43,842 bases of DNA from Treponema sp. (GCA_024400915.1 JAKSLX010000022.1:1-43842); one strand, 5' to 3'; positions 16,919-25,835 are shown, counted from the stretch's first letter. The notes: generated by a model from the sequence alone, not told the origin. A program made the numbers and translations.

Positions 16919-17809
16919 TTACCCCAAAAAATAATCTTTGCTTGAAGTTTTCCCGTAATTAAGGTCAACTTTGTCAAAACTATAACTTCCCAATTTGTCA
17001 TAGTTCTGATTTGAATAATCATTGATTTTGGCGTTAAGCAGATATTTGAACGAGTCACCAGCGCCAGTAAAAAATCTTTTCAAAAAATTCAAGCCACCCT
17101 GTGAATTAATGTTACTGATTCCATTTTCAAGATCTGAAATGAGATTGTCATAGGCTGTTTCCTGCAGGTCACGGTTAAGCATATACTGCCGGTAAGCGCT
17201 TCCGCCTCCGGCATACTTATCATCTTTAGTTCCGCCTGCAGCAAATCTCTGCCGTAAATCAAAAGCATCTGTTCTGTTTGCCTGGATCTGGAAGCGGTTC
17301 TGCATCAAAGCATTGAGAATAGAGTTCAAATTTGCATCGTTCTGAACATCAGTCTGCTTTCTTGCAAGTTCCAGCTGTGCGTTATTGTCTGCAGCTTCAA
17401 GTTCAATTGCAGTATTCATTGAACTTGTACGTGTTCCGCTTGCAGCTGTGGCAGAAAGTGCTGCACCTTTCTGCGCCTCAATATTTTTCTTAGCCGTATT
17501 GAAATTGTAAGCATCAGCAAGCTGCTGAAGTCCAAGAGCTTCTACAGCATTGTTTGTTTCGTTTGAAACAGTGTTTTCATTCAAAGTAGAAAAAGCATCA
17601 CTTCGGTCCGCGTTTTTGTTTGCTTCCTTTTCCGCTTCTTCATACTTTATATCCATCATTTCCAGGACTGATTTTTTTTCATCAAGCTTGCGGTTTCGTT
17701 CTTCCGAAAGTGCTCTTAATTCGTCCTGATCGTCAAAATAACCCATAGCGCCGGAAGCAAAGCCTTTTATAAGTCCTGCTACAATTCCGGCTGCTGCTAA
17801 CCATTCCAT
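16919..17809 (-). CDS. Internal virion protein / DNA ejection channel component (gp14-like), 296 aa
   Basis: The N-terminus has a short hydrophobic, glycine-rich helix (MEWLAAAGIVAGLIKGFASG), followed by a long alanine-, asparagine- and glutamine-rich helical part, as in gp14-type core proteins that insert in the outer membrane during ejection. The start ATG has AGGAG at ideal spacing. It lies just after the tail-tube B gene and before the two larger ejection proteins, the same order as in T7-like and BPP-1-like phages. Confidence in the general role is fair; the exact family was not confirmed. Confidence 0.7.
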   Translation of the reverse strand: MEWLAAAGIVAGLIKGFASGAMGYFDDQDELRALSEERNRKLDEKKSVLEMMDIKYEEAEKEANKNADRSDAFSTLNENTVSNETNNAVEALGLQQLADAYNFNTAKKNIEAQKGAALSATAASGTRTSSMNTAIELEAADNNAQLELARKQTDVQNDANLNSILNALMQNRFQIQANRTDAFDLRQRFAAGGTKDDKYAGGGSAYRQYMLNRDLQETAYDNLISDLENGISNINSQGGLNFLKRFFTGAGDSFKYLLNAKINDYSNQNYDKLGSYSFDKVDLNYGKTSSKDYFLG

Positions 17810-17817
17810 ATTTACTC

Positions 17818-20043
17818 CTAAGCTGACAGTGAAGCATCCACTGTGAGAATATTGCAGGCTTCAGGTTTACTGATCTGCAACGTAAAAGTAACATCAATAT
17901 CAGAAGTTCCGGGGAAGTCGATTTTCTTTACACCAGAATACGGTTCCTGCACTCCCAAAAACTTTTCATTCTTAATGCCGGTAAAGGTAAGATGCGGCAT
18001 ATATGAGTTATTGAACCTTACATGCAGGTTCACAATACGCTTTTTGGCGCTTATGTCGTTCGTTACCACCGGCATAGACAATATTAAACTGTCATACTTG
18101 TAACCGACAGTTACAACATCAAGCTCTTTAATGAAGTCTTCAGGAAGGTTTTCGATGTCGTTTACCGGCCATTCTTCATGGCTTGTTTCGTTATAGATAA
18201 CTGCCTTATCTCCGTAATAACCGGAAAGGTCCATTCCTGGAGTGTAGTACTCCCAAGAGTCCAGGAAGTGCTGCAGGTTCAGATCCAGCTTCTCAAGATA
18301 GTAGTCCGTTCCGTACTTCACAACAAAGAAAACGTAGTCTGAATATCCGCTTCCACGTGTGATGGCGCAACTTCTTAAGAAGCCTTCTCCGTGTTCAATG
18401 CGGTTCCATCCCATAACACCGTTGTTTTTATCGTACAGAAGAGAAACAGCACTTCCGTCTTCGCGTGTAATAACAATTTTGTTGTAAGGATTTGTACAGA
18501 AGTCAAAGTCCATAGCAGGACTTTCAAAAAGCATCTGTTCCGCCATGATAGCTATATTGTTTGTCTGGAAGGCTTCGTTCTGTGCGTTATAGTAGAATTC
18601 TCGTATCCCGCATTTTCCCTGCGCAAAGAAAATAACAGCTGTATCTACAACGTGAGCCTGAATGTTGTCACTACCATAACGGCCCGTCATTGTACACTGT
18701 ACATTCTGTGCGTTTACTCCTGCAGGAATATTCCATACGTTTGTTTCGGTACCAAGAGCCAGGAAGTTTCCTGTAGCAAGCCATTTGATTGCATCGTTCT
18801 GGTCTGAAGCAGGTTCCATGTAGAAAGAACAGTCTGCAGTAACTACGTTGGAGTTAACTACACTGTATTCGTAATCATCAGCAGAAGCGCTGTCTGCGTT
18901 CTGCCATAAGCTCAAAGTGAATACTACAGCATGCTTGTCTTCATCAATTGCCAGGTCTCTGGAGCCTTTATCTATCGTGATTGTGTTTCCTGTGATTGAA
19001 ATAACCTTTGTTCCCATCGGAAGGAAAGAGCTCTGGGTGAGGAAATAATTAGCTATGTCTTCTGTAAGGATTCCTTCTTTCGTGAGGTCCTGCGAAACGT
19101 TCCGGAGTACAGTGTAAGTCTCTGTCATATCTGCAAGAAGAATATCTGCAGTAAATAAATGAGTGTCCGGATTCTTAATCACTTTCCCAACAGTTACATA
19201 TTTTCTGTAAGTGCCGAATTCATTGTATCTGGTATCAGAAGTAGACGGAGTGCAGGAAGCCCATATTCTCTGCGGATTGTTTTTTGTTCCCGCAAAGTAA
19301 AGCCTGTTCTGATAGAAAGCAACGGCCCGCGGATATTTCCCCGCATTGAGTGATTCTTCTTCTTCCGGAAGGTCTCTGAAAAGTCCTGTATCAGTGTCCG
19401 GGTCGCTTCCATCCTGTTCCCATTCTGCAGCAGTTGTAGTCGTACTGCCTTTGATACATTTCCATAGGTGGCCCTGATAAATACACCAGTCACCTTCATT
19501 GGCTTCAAGCGGTAAGTAGTCGGCTGCCTTGCTTACAAGTCCGTACTTGTCGTCAAGGTAAACGTCCGTGTAATATTTCGGTTTAAAAAGTCCATATTCA
19601 AAAGTATCAGTTCCGGCATGATACTGTATAGTAAACGGCCTGTAATTTTCCTGCACAAAAAACATCAGATCATAATTCTGTGCATATTGAATTTCGTTGA
19701 TTTCGGAAAGTGAAGTATACGGAGTATCAATTTCAACCTGATTGTTTAATGCGGTAAGCATCTTTTCGCCGTTCTTCCATACACGGAAAACAGCGTGAGT
19801 ACTTCCTTCAGGAATAACACATTCAAAAATGAATGAAAGGTTACTGTCCACAATGAAAGGAATAAGCCTTGCGTCTCCTGCAAGTTTCCCCATGCGTTTG
19901 AACCCTACACGGCGCTGGATCCCGCCTGTAGGGATAATTTCAAAGTTCTTCATCTTCTGGACTCCGGCATAATAACTGCCGATGTCTACACGGCCTTTAA
20001 GATTCTGTGAAAGTTCACCTGCAGCAAAGTTAGTAATTACCAC
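17818..20043 (-). CDS. Tail tubular protein B / nozzle (T7 gp12-like), 741 aa
   Basis: The N-terminal signature 'NFAAGELSQNLKGRVDIGSYYAG' followed by 'GGIQRRVGFKRMG' is characteristic of podophage tail nozzle proteins, and the 741-residue length fits. The middle is beta-rich with many aromatic residues. The start is GTG at 20043, because the conserved N-terminus begins there and the next methionine (residue 31) would remove it. It overlaps the end of tail-tube A by 14 bp. The product forms the distal tube of the short tail, onto which fibres attach. Confidence 0.9.
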   Translation of the reverse strand: MVITNFAAGELSQNLKGRVDIGSYYAGVQKMKNFEIIPTGGIQRRVGFKRMGKLAGDARLIPFIVDSNLSFIFECVIPEGSTHAVFRVWKNGEKMLTALNNQVEIDTPYTSLSEINEIQYAQNYDLMFFVQENYRPFTIQYHAGTDTFEYGLFKPKYYTDVYLDDKYGLVSKAADYLPLEANEGDWCIYQGHLWKCIKGSTTTTAAEWEQDGSDPDTDTGLFRDLPEEEESLNAGKYPRAVAFYQNRLYFAGTKNNPQRIWASCTPSTSDTRYNEFGTYRKYVTVGKVIKNPDTHLFTADILLADMTETYTVLRNVSQDLTKEGILTEDIANYFLTQSSFLPMGTKVISITGNTITIDKGSRDLAIDEDKHAVVFTLSLWQNADSASADDYEYSVVNSNVVTADCSFYMEPASDQNDAIKWLATGNFLALGTETNVWNIPAGVNAQNVQCTMTGRYGSDNIQAHVVDTAVIFFAQGKCGIREFYYNAQNEAFQTNNIAIMAEQMLFESPAMDFDFCTNPYNKIVITREDGSAVSLLYDKNNGVMGWNRIEHGEGFLRSCAITRGSGYSDYVFFVVKYGTDYYLEKLDLNLQHFLDSWEYYTPGMDLSGYYGDKAVIYNETSHEEWPVNDIENLPEDFIKELDVVTVGYKYDSLILSMPVVTNDISAKKRIVNLHVRFNNSYMPHLTFTGIKNEKFLGVQEPYSGVKKIDFPGTSDIDVTFTLQISKPEACNILTVDASLSA

Positions 20044-20674
20044 TTACTTTTCCCTCCACATTAAGCCCCATGCGGTCACCCCACCAGGCTTCACCTTTTT
20101 CTTTTGAGTGGGCGGCTTCAAGGTTTGCTTTCTTTACGTTGTTTTCGATGATCAGTGCCTGCTGATACAGAAGCTGGAAAGTTTCCTGGCTTCCAGTAAT
20201 CTTCAGAGCAATTTTTGCAGCCAGAAGCAGTTCAATGTATTCTGTAAGAGGTTCACCAAGAACAAGCTCCCCATATTCCGGATAATCTTCTTCACGCTGT
20301 TCTTCAGTAATTTCTTCACGTTTCCCGTTAGTTACATAAAGCAGAACAGCGGATGGTGAGTCTGTGTAAAGATATTTACCTTCCACAATATATGTGCCTT
20401 CATCAGCAAGAGCTTCAGGTCTTGCGCAGTCAATAGGAAGGATATATTTATAACCGTATTCGGTGAGATTTGCAGTTTCTGTGTCCTGTTCAAGCGGTGC
20501 TCTTGTGAGCAGGCATGTCCAGGTAGTTTTACTAAGAGTGGAAAGAATTACAGAAAGATAATTGTCTTTAATAAGTCTCCATCTTGTAGATTCTTCTGTA
20601 ACGTCTGATTCAATAAGTCTTTCCTGTCCGGCAGCTTCAAGTGCACGGTTTACCAGGTTCTTGTCAATGTTCAT
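20030..20674 (-). CDS. Tail tubular protein A / head-tail adaptor (T7 gp11-like), 214 aa
   Basis: Starts MNIDKNLVNRALEAAG, the usual helical opening of gp11-type adaptors, and keeps the 'TRWRLIKDNYLSVILSTLSKTTWTC' pattern (arginine and leucine helix followed by W-x-C/F-A). Length is close to the family norm of about 200 residues. GAGG precedes the ATG. It connects the portal to the nozzle in the assembled tail. A terminator lies 13-55 bp upstream, separating it from the capsid and cement genes, which are needed in many more copies. Confidence 0.88.
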   Translation of the reverse strand: MNIDKNLVNRALEAAGQERLIESDVTEESTRWRLIKDNYLSVILSTLSKTTWTCLLTRAPLEQDTETANLTEYGYKYILPIDCARPEALADEGTYIVEGKYLYTDSPSAVLLYVTNGKREEITEEQREEDYPEYGELVLGEPLTEYIELLLAAKIALKITGSQETFQLLYQQALIIENNVKKANLEAAHSKEKGEAWWGDRMGLNVEGKVSGNY

Positions 20675-20686
20675 CTTTTACCTCGT

Positions 20687-20729
20687 AAAAAAAAGAGCAA
20701 CGTAAGAGGTGGTTTGTCTTACGTTGCTC
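20687..20729 (-). terminator. Intrinsic terminator between capsid and tail genes
   Basis: On the minus strand GAGCAACGTAAGA (20729-20717) pairs with TCTTACGTTGCTC (20707-20695), a 13-bp perfect stem followed by eight T residues. It lies after the cement gene, and the next gene's GAGG begins within a few bases of the U-tract. It would reduce tail transcription relative to capsid. Confidence 0.9.
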
Positions 20730-20752
20730 CAAAGTTGCTATGTTAGGCCGGC

Positions 20753-21115
20753 TTAGATGCCAACGTAACAATCAAGGAAGGCTTCCATCTTGATTGAAGT
20801 AGGACCAGAAGCCACTACTTTAAGGTACTGTTTGCCGTATTCTTCCGGAATTGGAAGAGATACTTCAGCACCAGCAACACATTTTGCAACAGCAATTGTT
20901 GAAGGTGTAACGGCAATATCAGTCCAGCCTGTTGAACCATCATCAGAACCCTGAACTTTAAGAGTAAGCCCAGTTGATCCTGTTGCAGCTTCAGTTACAA
21001 CAGCACGAACTACCATTCTTTCGGCAGTTGTTTTGCCAAGATTCAGGATGTTTTCACATCCTGACTGTGTTACTTCACCGAAGTGAAGTGCAGCGTCAAT
21101 AGAATACTTTCTCAT
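20753..21115 (-). CDS. Capsid cement/decoration protein (Bbp16-like), 120 aa
   Basis: A 120-residue beta-rich protein that opens 'MRKYSIDAALHFGEVTQSG' and contains 'LTLKVQGSDDGSTGWTDI', a pattern typical of Bbp16-type cement proteins next to the major capsid gene. AAGGAG lies 8 bp before the ATG. It follows the capsid gene by 12 bp and ends just before a strong terminator, so the two are likely made in matched amounts. It should bind the outside of the capsid at the threefold or local axes, as known for the family; that is inferred here. Confidence 0.8.
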   Translation of the reverse strand: MRKYSIDAALHFGEVTQSGCENILNLGKTTAERMVVRAVVTEAATGSTGLTLKVQGSDDGSTGWTDIAVTPSTIAVAKCVAGAEVSLPIPEEYGKQYLKVVASGPTSIKMEAFLDCYVGI

Positions 21116-21127
21116 CTGCTTTTCTCC

Positions 21128-22090
21128 TTACGAAATTGCGTTTTCGTCGTTGCGGATTGAGTCAACCTGGCGGAGACGGATGTTACGCAGGAACTGTGTT
21201 TCTCTTCCCAGAGGATCAGTTGCAAGGTAGTTTACGTTTCCTTTGTTTGTGATTGACATATCAATCTTGTGCAGGATGTCTCCGTTTGCGTAGAGAACTA
21301 CTGTACCGTCACCCGGCATGAGTTTGCGGTATGCGCGGAGAACTTCTGCAATAAGATCATCACCTTTCATTGTTGGTGCGATGTTACAAAGACGGATAAG
21401 GGAACGCGGATCTCCAACAGAAATTCCGTATTCTGCAGAGAAGTAGTTCTGGTAAGCTTCCATCTTCTTTCCGTCACCCATTTCAACCATGCTCTTTCCG
21501 TAGTTAGTGCGTTTTACACCGATGTCGGAAGCTCCGCGTGGGTGAATAAGTGATGTTCCCTGGCGGCCCATTTTTACCAGGAAAACAGAAGTAAGTTCAC
21601 TTCCGCTTCCTTTCTGGCTCCAGCAGAGGTCACCAAGCTTGTTGCGGCGTGTTGCAAGCCCGTTGATTGCAGCAGGATCTTTGCTGTTTTCACCATAGAT
21701 GATGTCTTCAGCCTGTGTAAGTCCCATTCCTTCAATGATTCCAGATGCTTCATCCATGAGGATTGCGTTCTGGTCTACAGCATGTTCAACGATTTTTGCA
21801 TCAACAACAGAAAGGTCTGCGACTTCTGTGATGATGTCTTTTACTGTGTCTGTCTGTGTTGCAACAGATTTAACACCTTCATTGAGCTTACGGCGCTGTC
21901 CTTTAGGAATAGCTGTACGTACAAGGTGAGTGTGAACTACACCGTCATTGGCTTCCATCACTGGCATATCCCAGAGGATCTGGTTTGTGATGGACATTGT
22001 TTCAATAATGCGGCGGGCATCTGCGCTTGCACCGCTACGTTTAATCAGTTCAAGAGCTGTGAGCTGATCCGATGAATTAAGAATAGCCAT
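21128..22090 (-). CDS. Major capsid protein (BPP-1/epsilon15-type), 320 aa
   Basis: Opens 'MAILNSSDQLTALELIKR' and contains 'LWDMPVMEANDGVVHTH' and 'RTAIPKGQRRKLNEGV', patterns I associate with the capsid proteins of BPP-1-like podophages. The 320-residue length and the order scaffold-capsid-cement fit. No N-terminal delta domain is visible, consistent with a separate scaffold gene. GGGAG lies upstream but about 11 bp from the ATG, longer than usual. The flanking 50 bp between scaffold and capsid hold no hairpin I could see. Confidence 0.88.
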   Translation of the reverse strand: MAILNSSDQLTALELIKRSGASADARRIIETMSITNQILWDMPVMEANDGVVHTHLVRTAIPKGQRRKLNEGVKSVATQTDTVKDIITEVADLSVVDAKIVEHAVDQNAILMDEASGIIEGMGLTQAEDIIYGENSKDPAAINGLATRRNKLGDLCWSQKGSGSELTSVFLVKMGRQGTSLIHPRGASDIGVKRTNYGKSMVEMGDGKKMEAYQNYFSAEYGISVGDPRSLIRLCNIAPTMKGDDLIAEVLRAYRKLMPGDGTVVLYANGDILHKIDMSITNKGNVNYLATDPLGRETQFLRNIRLRQVDSIRNDENAIS

Positions 22091-22140
22091 CGTTTAATTT
22101 TCTCCCGTTTAATTTTTGTGTTTTATTTCAAGCCATAGGC

Positions 22141-22965
22141 TTAAATACCAAAGTCGAAGTGTCCGCCTTCAGCATTTGTCTTATACTGCTGTGCGCTGCC
22201 TCCGGTTCCGCGTGTAACAATTGAGCTTTCCGAAGCCTGTTTTCCAAGGTTACAGAACAGTTTTACGATTTCTGCATCGTAAATAAGTCCTGAAGCTTTG
22301 AGTTTCTGGCCCAGTGCATTTCCGCCATAAGCGGCAATTCCACGCTTTGCAAGTTCCAGGTTTGCCCCGAAGTCCTTGCCCCATTCAGCCTTAAGTGCTT
22401 TGTCCGATTCGTCAGCAATTTTCTGCATGTTCTCTGCAGTGAGTCTTGCCTGTTCCTTACCGATTTCAGTAAGTCCTTCAAAAACGGCCTTTGCCTGGCT
22501 GTCTGTAAGATTTGCTTTGAACGCAAGTGCTTTGAAAGGTGCTGCGGATTCTTCTTTTATTGAATAGCCTTCTGCGCTTTCCGGCTTTCCAAGTTTAGAA
22601 TAAAAAGCAGTAATTTCTTCTTCAGTGGCATTTTCGCCCGGAATGTTGATTGAACTTCCAAGCTTCTTTTCCAGTGAAGCGTAACTTTTAGCCAGATCTC
22701 CCATGTTCTGGAATTTTGAAAGTTGTTTAACAAGGTCTGCGTCTTCAAGGCTTTCCCTGCTAAGCTGACTCATCCATTTAGGAAGTTCTGGTTTCTGGTC
22801 GGTTTTTTCTTTCCCTTCGACTTTTTCCCCGCCGTTTTCTGCAGGTTTTGGCTCCGGTTCGTTTCCGTCCAGTGCGTTCATAACATCAGTAATTGAAGCA
22901 GGTGCTGGGGTTCCTGCTTCCCCGTTAGGTGAATTGCCCGGTATTTCCGGATTCTGTCCGTCCAT
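22141..22965 (-). CDS. Scaffolding protein, 274 aa
   Basis: I choose ATG 22965 (MDGQNPEIPGN) because GAGGAG stands 5 bp upstream; the frame is open to 23010 but that extension lacks a ribosome-binding site. The N-terminal ~75 residues are proline-, glutamate- and glycine-rich and disordered in character. The rest is highly charged and helical (for instance 'NMGDLAKSYASLEKKLG'), as in podophage scaffolds that occupy the procapsid interior and leave before packaging. Position directly upstream of the major capsid gene supports the call. Confidence 0.85.
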   Translation of the reverse strand: MDGQNPEIPGNSPNGEAGTPAPASITDVMNALDGNEPEPKPAENGGEKVEGKEKTDQKPELPKWMSQLSRESLEDADLVKQLSKFQNMGDLAKSYASLEKKLGSSINIPGENATEEEITAFYSKLGKPESAEGYSIKEESAAPFKALAFKANLTDSQAKAVFEGLTEIGKEQARLTAENMQKIADESDKALKAEWGKDFGANLELAKRGIAAYGGNALGQKLKASGLIYDAEIVKLFCNLGKQASESSIVTRGTGGSAQQYKTNAEGGHFDFGI

Positions 22966-22975
22966 AAAATCTCCT

Positions 22976-23281
22976 CTATGAGTAATCTGCCTGAAGCAGT
23001 TTCTCTGCAATTGAACCTGTATTCTTAATTCCCAGGCGTTCTTCTATAAGGAAGGTCGCATAGTTCCTTAAAGCAACTTCTCCATCTGTGTGGCATGGCT
23101 GGAAGAAGTTCAGGTCTTCTAATATGACATTAAACACGAACTTTCCCGTGTCTGACATAAACAACTCACGGAACTTGTCGGTAATTTCGTCATATTTTCT
23201 TTTTTCTTCGATTTTCCGTTCTATTCTTCCGCCGGAAAGTTCTTTCATTTCTTCATCAAGTTTTTCATAAGGCTCCGCCAT
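22976..23281 (-). CDS. Bbp19-like small structural-region protein, 101 aa
   Basis: The ATG at 23281 (MAEPYEKLDEE) with AGAGG upstream is preferred over the GTG codons at 23290 and 23287. The C-terminal half, 'FVFNVILEDLNFF' followed by 'LRNYATFLIEERLG', resembles Bbp19-type proteins found between portal and scaffold in BPP-1-like phages. It overlaps the end of the portal gene by 17 bp. The molecular role of this family is unknown; a capsid-assembly accessory role is guessed from synteny. Confidence 0.6.
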   Translation of the reverse strand: MAEPYEKLDEEMKELSGGRIERKIEEKRKYDEITDKFRELFMSDTGKFVFNVILEDLNFFQPCHTDGEVALRNYATFLIEERLGIKNTGSIAEKLLQADYS

Positions 23282-24944
23282 ATACACCACCTCTTAACTG
23301 TTCGTTTAAATCGGCAAGCGGGCTTCCTTTCTGTGGAGCCTGATTCAGTTTGTTTGCGTTCTGCATTAAGCTCTGTGCCATAGCCTGCTGCTGTGCCTGC
23401 TGCATCTGTGCCTGTTCAGCTTCAATGCGTGCCTTCCTAAGTTCTTCAACATCCCGCTGTTCACGGATTGTCTTCTGTGGAACTCCAAGCCCTGTGAGAG
23501 CTGACTTCATAATCTGGTCGCCGTCAACGTTGTCCATAGCATTAGGGAACATCTGTCCGATAGCGCCAATCATACCGATAGCAGAATTAATTCCACCCAT
23601 AGCGTGATACTTCTGCTGTGCCTGTGCCAAAGGTCCTACAAATTCAACTTTCATAGCAGCACCGGTTCCTTCAAGTGATTCCGGAGGCGGTGGAAGTTTG
23701 TTTGCTTTTGCCAGGATATTGAATGAGCGTTTAATGATTTTTGTAAGTGATTCATTAAGAGCAACAACAAGATTTGCAAGAGTAGCAGCTTTTTCTCCCT
23801 GTAATTCCATTACTTCAGTAGCTGTCATTTGTCCCTGTTTCTGCTGAAGCATCAGGAAGAAGTCAACAAAGAACCAGTCCTTTACGTTCTGTGCATAGTC
23901 TTCTTTTACCTGCAGGGTAATAGGATAGTTTTCCCCGGTCTTAATAGGCTGAATAGTATCTCTTGCAGGGTCGTCAACGTAAGTTCTTCCGCGAGGTACA
24001 ATATTTACTGTACGGATTGAAGAAGAAACAACCATAGGCGGTTCTGCGGAAGTCTGTGCAATTTTAAGCGAAGTGCTGCGGATGATATTAAGGGCTTTAA
24101 TATCGGGCATAGCGGAAATAGCCGGTGAGTTACTGTAAGCAATTCCGCTGATTTTATCCCAGTAGAAAACTGCATACGGTAATTCGTTGTAGCCCGATTC
24201 CTGAATGATCTTCTTGTGTTCCAAATCAACATATACTGCAGCATACGGCATGTTCTGATTGTCTTTCAGGTCCGGGTCGTAGTCTTCACGCGGATAAACT
24301 GCATAAAGAATACGTATCTTTTCGTTCCAGTGCTTTGATTCTTTGTACTTTTCCTGGATAGATTCATCCAGATTTTCAAGCCCGAAAAACTTAACGGCGT
24401 TGCGGATTGTCATTAAGTATTCCCTGAAAACAGTGTCTACTTCTCCGTAGTCGTCAACATCCAGGTACATTTCATTGTTGCGCATTGTAGTGAAGCGGAG
24501 CTTCTGGCGGTTCATGTCGTCTTCAATATTCATGACTGAATGGCCGTCAATAATACTGTTGCCAACAAAATGGCCTGATTCTGAATAAAGATTAGAACGG
24601 ATGAATTCCGCCTGAATGATTGTTTCAACTTCTTCAAGCCAGTCTTTTACACCGTATTCTTCAAGAAGCTGCTGATCCTGGAGAGTAAGCTTGAACCATG
24701 TAATATTCTGGCTTATTGAATAGCCTGTAAGTCCTGCTTCAAGAGTCTTAGCGTTACGGCATGGAGCTGATTCATAGCGGGTAGGAACTTTAGGAATTGC
24801 ATCAAGGTCACTCCAATTATATACGGATGGAGCCACATACTGTTCAGCTTCCTGCCAGCGGTCAATGAACTGGTCTCTTTCGGCTTTGAGTGCTTCAAAA
24901 CGTGCAGTTATGTCCTGAAGCTTTTCTTCGTCTGTCTTTTTCAT
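23265..24944 (-). CDS. Portal protein (head-tail connector), 559 aa
   Basis: Opens with a helical segment 'FEALKAERDQFIDRWQEAEQYV' followed by 'APSVYNWSD', and has the internal 'SPAISAMPDIKALNIIRSTSL' and 'GQMTATEVMELQGEKAATL' patterns of podophage head-to-tail connector proteins. The 559-residue length matches the T7 gp8 family. The C-terminus is glutamine- and alanine-rich. There is no good Shine-Dalgarno before the ATG, unlike most genes here, and the 270 bp upstream hold a terminator and other hairpins, so expression may be specially controlled. The dodecamer forms the DNA entry and exit pore. Confidence 0.9.
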   Translation of the reverse strand: MKKTDEEKLQDITARFEALKAERDQFIDRWQEAEQYVAPSVYNWSDLDAIPKVPTRYESAPCRNAKTLEAGLTGYSISQNITWFKLTLQDQQLLEEYGVKDWLEEVETIIQAEFIRSNLYSESGHFVGNSIIDGHSVMNIEDDMNRQKLRFTTMRNNEMYLDVDDYGEVDTVFREYLMTIRNAVKFFGLENLDESIQEKYKESKHWNEKIRILYAVYPREDYDPDLKDNQNMPYAAVYVDLEHKKIIQESGYNELPYAVFYWDKISGIAYSNSPAISAMPDIKALNIIRSTSLKIAQTSAEPPMVVSSSIRTVNIVPRGRTYVDDPARDTIQPIKTGENYPITLQVKEDYAQNVKDWFFVDFFLMLQQKQGQMTATEVMELQGEKAATLANLVVALNESLTKIIKRSFNILAKANKLPPPPESLEGTGAAMKVEFVGPLAQAQQKYHAMGGINSAIGMIGAIGQMFPNAMDNVDGDQIMKSALTGLGVPQKTIREQRDVEELRKARIEAEQAQMQQAQQQAMAQSLMQNANKLNQAPQKGSPLADLNEQLRGGVYGGAL

Positions 24945-24983
24945 AACTTAAAAGTAAACTAAATATTTTTATATGACATATAC

Positions 24984-25009
24984 AAAAAAGGTCCGGATTA
25001 AACCGGACC
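24984..25009 (-). terminator. Intrinsic terminator upstream of portal
   Basis: On the minus strand GGTCCGG (25009-25003) pairs with CCGGACC (24996-24990), followed by TTTTTTG. A 7-bp GC-rich stem with a 6-nt loop and a clean U-tract. It sits 40 bp before the portal start. Confidence 0.85.
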
Positions 25010-25063
25010 AATTGAAGACTATCTGTTTTGAAGTAAAAGATTTTGTTTTTTTGTTTTGTCCGT

Positions 25064-25095
25064 CCGGGTTTTCCGTCAACGACGGTGTTTCCCGG
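25064..25095 (-). other. Nested hairpin element
   Basis: CCGGG/CCCGG encloses an internal loop (AAACA on one side, AAAA on the other) and a second stem CCGTC-GTT-GACGG. Two GC-rich stems separated by A-rich internal loops could be a protein-binding RNA element. It lies 55 bp before the terminator in the transcript. No known motif recognised. Confidence 0.45.
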
Positions 25096-25215
25096 TCCGA
25101 ACTGTACCTTAATCGCCAACGGCGCAAGATACGTTTATTTAGGATAAGTTATTCTTCAAGAAGAATTTTTTTAGACTAAAAATATCTCTCTCAAACCAGA
25201 TCTTCTTGTACTGAC

Positions 25216-25446
25216 TTAAGCCACAATCTTCTTCTTGTCGTCAATAAAGTTATAAACGATAGAAGCAATTGAAGCGCCTGCACCAAGGACGATTTCTGAA
25301 ATCTTCCAGATCATATCAATAACTGAAACAACTTCTTCCTGATTTGCCAGGCCGATTGCTCCAACTACTGCGATGATTGCAGGAAATACGATCGAAATAA
25401 TGTCCATAGCTTTCTTAAGCCATGTACTTACTTTTCCATCTGCCAT
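25216..25446 (-). CDS. Holin-like small membrane protein, 76 aa
   Basis: Two hydrophobic segments (about residues 14-35, 'MDIISIVFPAIIAVVGAIGL', and 46-68, 'KISEIVLGAGASIASIVYNF') separated by a short polar turn, with a lysine-rich C-terminal end. This is the usual plan of a small class II holin. GGAAGGAG lies 8 bp before the ATG. It lies away from the endolysin and spanins (36317-37234) but just ahead of the structural genes, so timing could be late. It could also be another small phage membrane protein. Confidence 0.55.
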   Translation of the reverse strand: MADGKVSTWLKKAMDIISIVFPAIIAVVGAIGLANQEEVVSVIDMIWKISEIVLGAGASIASIVYNFIDDKKKIVA

Positions 25447-25486
25447 ATAAACTTCTCCTTCCGTTTCCGGTTAAGATAAAACAGGC

Positions 25487-25555
25487 TCACGGCCCGTATA
25501 TTGAAAGGGTATTACAGCCCATCCAGTTCTGACATAGACTGTTTTCGTCTGTCAT
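25487..25555 (-). CDS. Possible mini-gene, 22 aa
   Basis: A 22-codon frame (MTDENSLCQNWMGCNTLSIYGP) starts at an ATG 1 bp after the stop of the upstream zinc-ribbon gene and ends about 40 bp before the holin-like gene. Two cysteines lie six residues apart. Only a weak GGA precedes the start. The close spacing suggests translational coupling, but a frame this short could be chance. Confidence 0.3.
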   Translation of the reverse strand: MTDENSLCQNWMGCNTLSIYGP

Positions 25556-25556
25556 T

Positions 25557-25835
25557 TTAATTTTCCGTATCAACCCAGAATGTTTTCTCACATTCTGGAC
25601 ATTCTGTTTCACATTTAGCATATGGTGAAACTTCAACTTCTATCTGTTCATTACAGAATGGACAGTTACACCTGATACCTATACTTGTATGAAATATGTT
25701 GTCCTGTTCAGGAATTACAGTATCGTCCTGTATCTCATTTCCATAGGAATCTTTCCAACTTTCCCATTCGTGGTCAGTTCCAGGATTATGGAGAATATGT
25801 CCGTTAGGCAATATCTTTTCTAGTATATTTGTCAT
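25557..25835 (-). CDS. Zinc-ribbon protein, 92 aa
   Basis: The C-terminal half carries CPFC (C58/C61) and CPEC (C79/C82) knuckles with additional cysteines at 56 and 75, a clear zinc ribbon. The N-terminal half (MTNILEKILPNGHILHN) has no recognised domain. GGGG lies at good spacing before the ATG, and the upstream gene's stop codon directly abuts the start. Such small ribbons often bind nucleic acid or partner proteins; the exact role is unknown. It belongs to a run of short genes between PcfJ and the holin-like gene. Confidence 0.75.
   Translation of the reverse strand: MTNILEKILPNGHILHNPGTDHEWESWKDSYGNEIQDDTVIPEQDNIFHTSIGIRCNCPFCNEQIEVEVSPYAKCETECPECEKTFWVDTEN

Larger units (their letters stand above)
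24945..25215 (-). promoter_or_regulatory. Hairpin-rich intergenic region upstream of portal
   Basis: This 271-bp gap between the holin-like gene and portal contains three structured elements on the minus strand: an AT-rich hairpin (25149-25171), a nested hairpin (25064-25095) and an intrinsic terminator (24984-25009). I found no convincing promoter. A weak TTG-start frame crosses it but has no ribosome-binding site. It probably controls read-through into the structural operon. Confidence 0.45.

Noticed and set aside
24895..25119. 74-codon minus-strand frame upstream of portal
   Set aside because: It needs a TTG start with no ribosome-binding site, runs through the terminator hairpin and overlaps the portal gene by about 50 bp.
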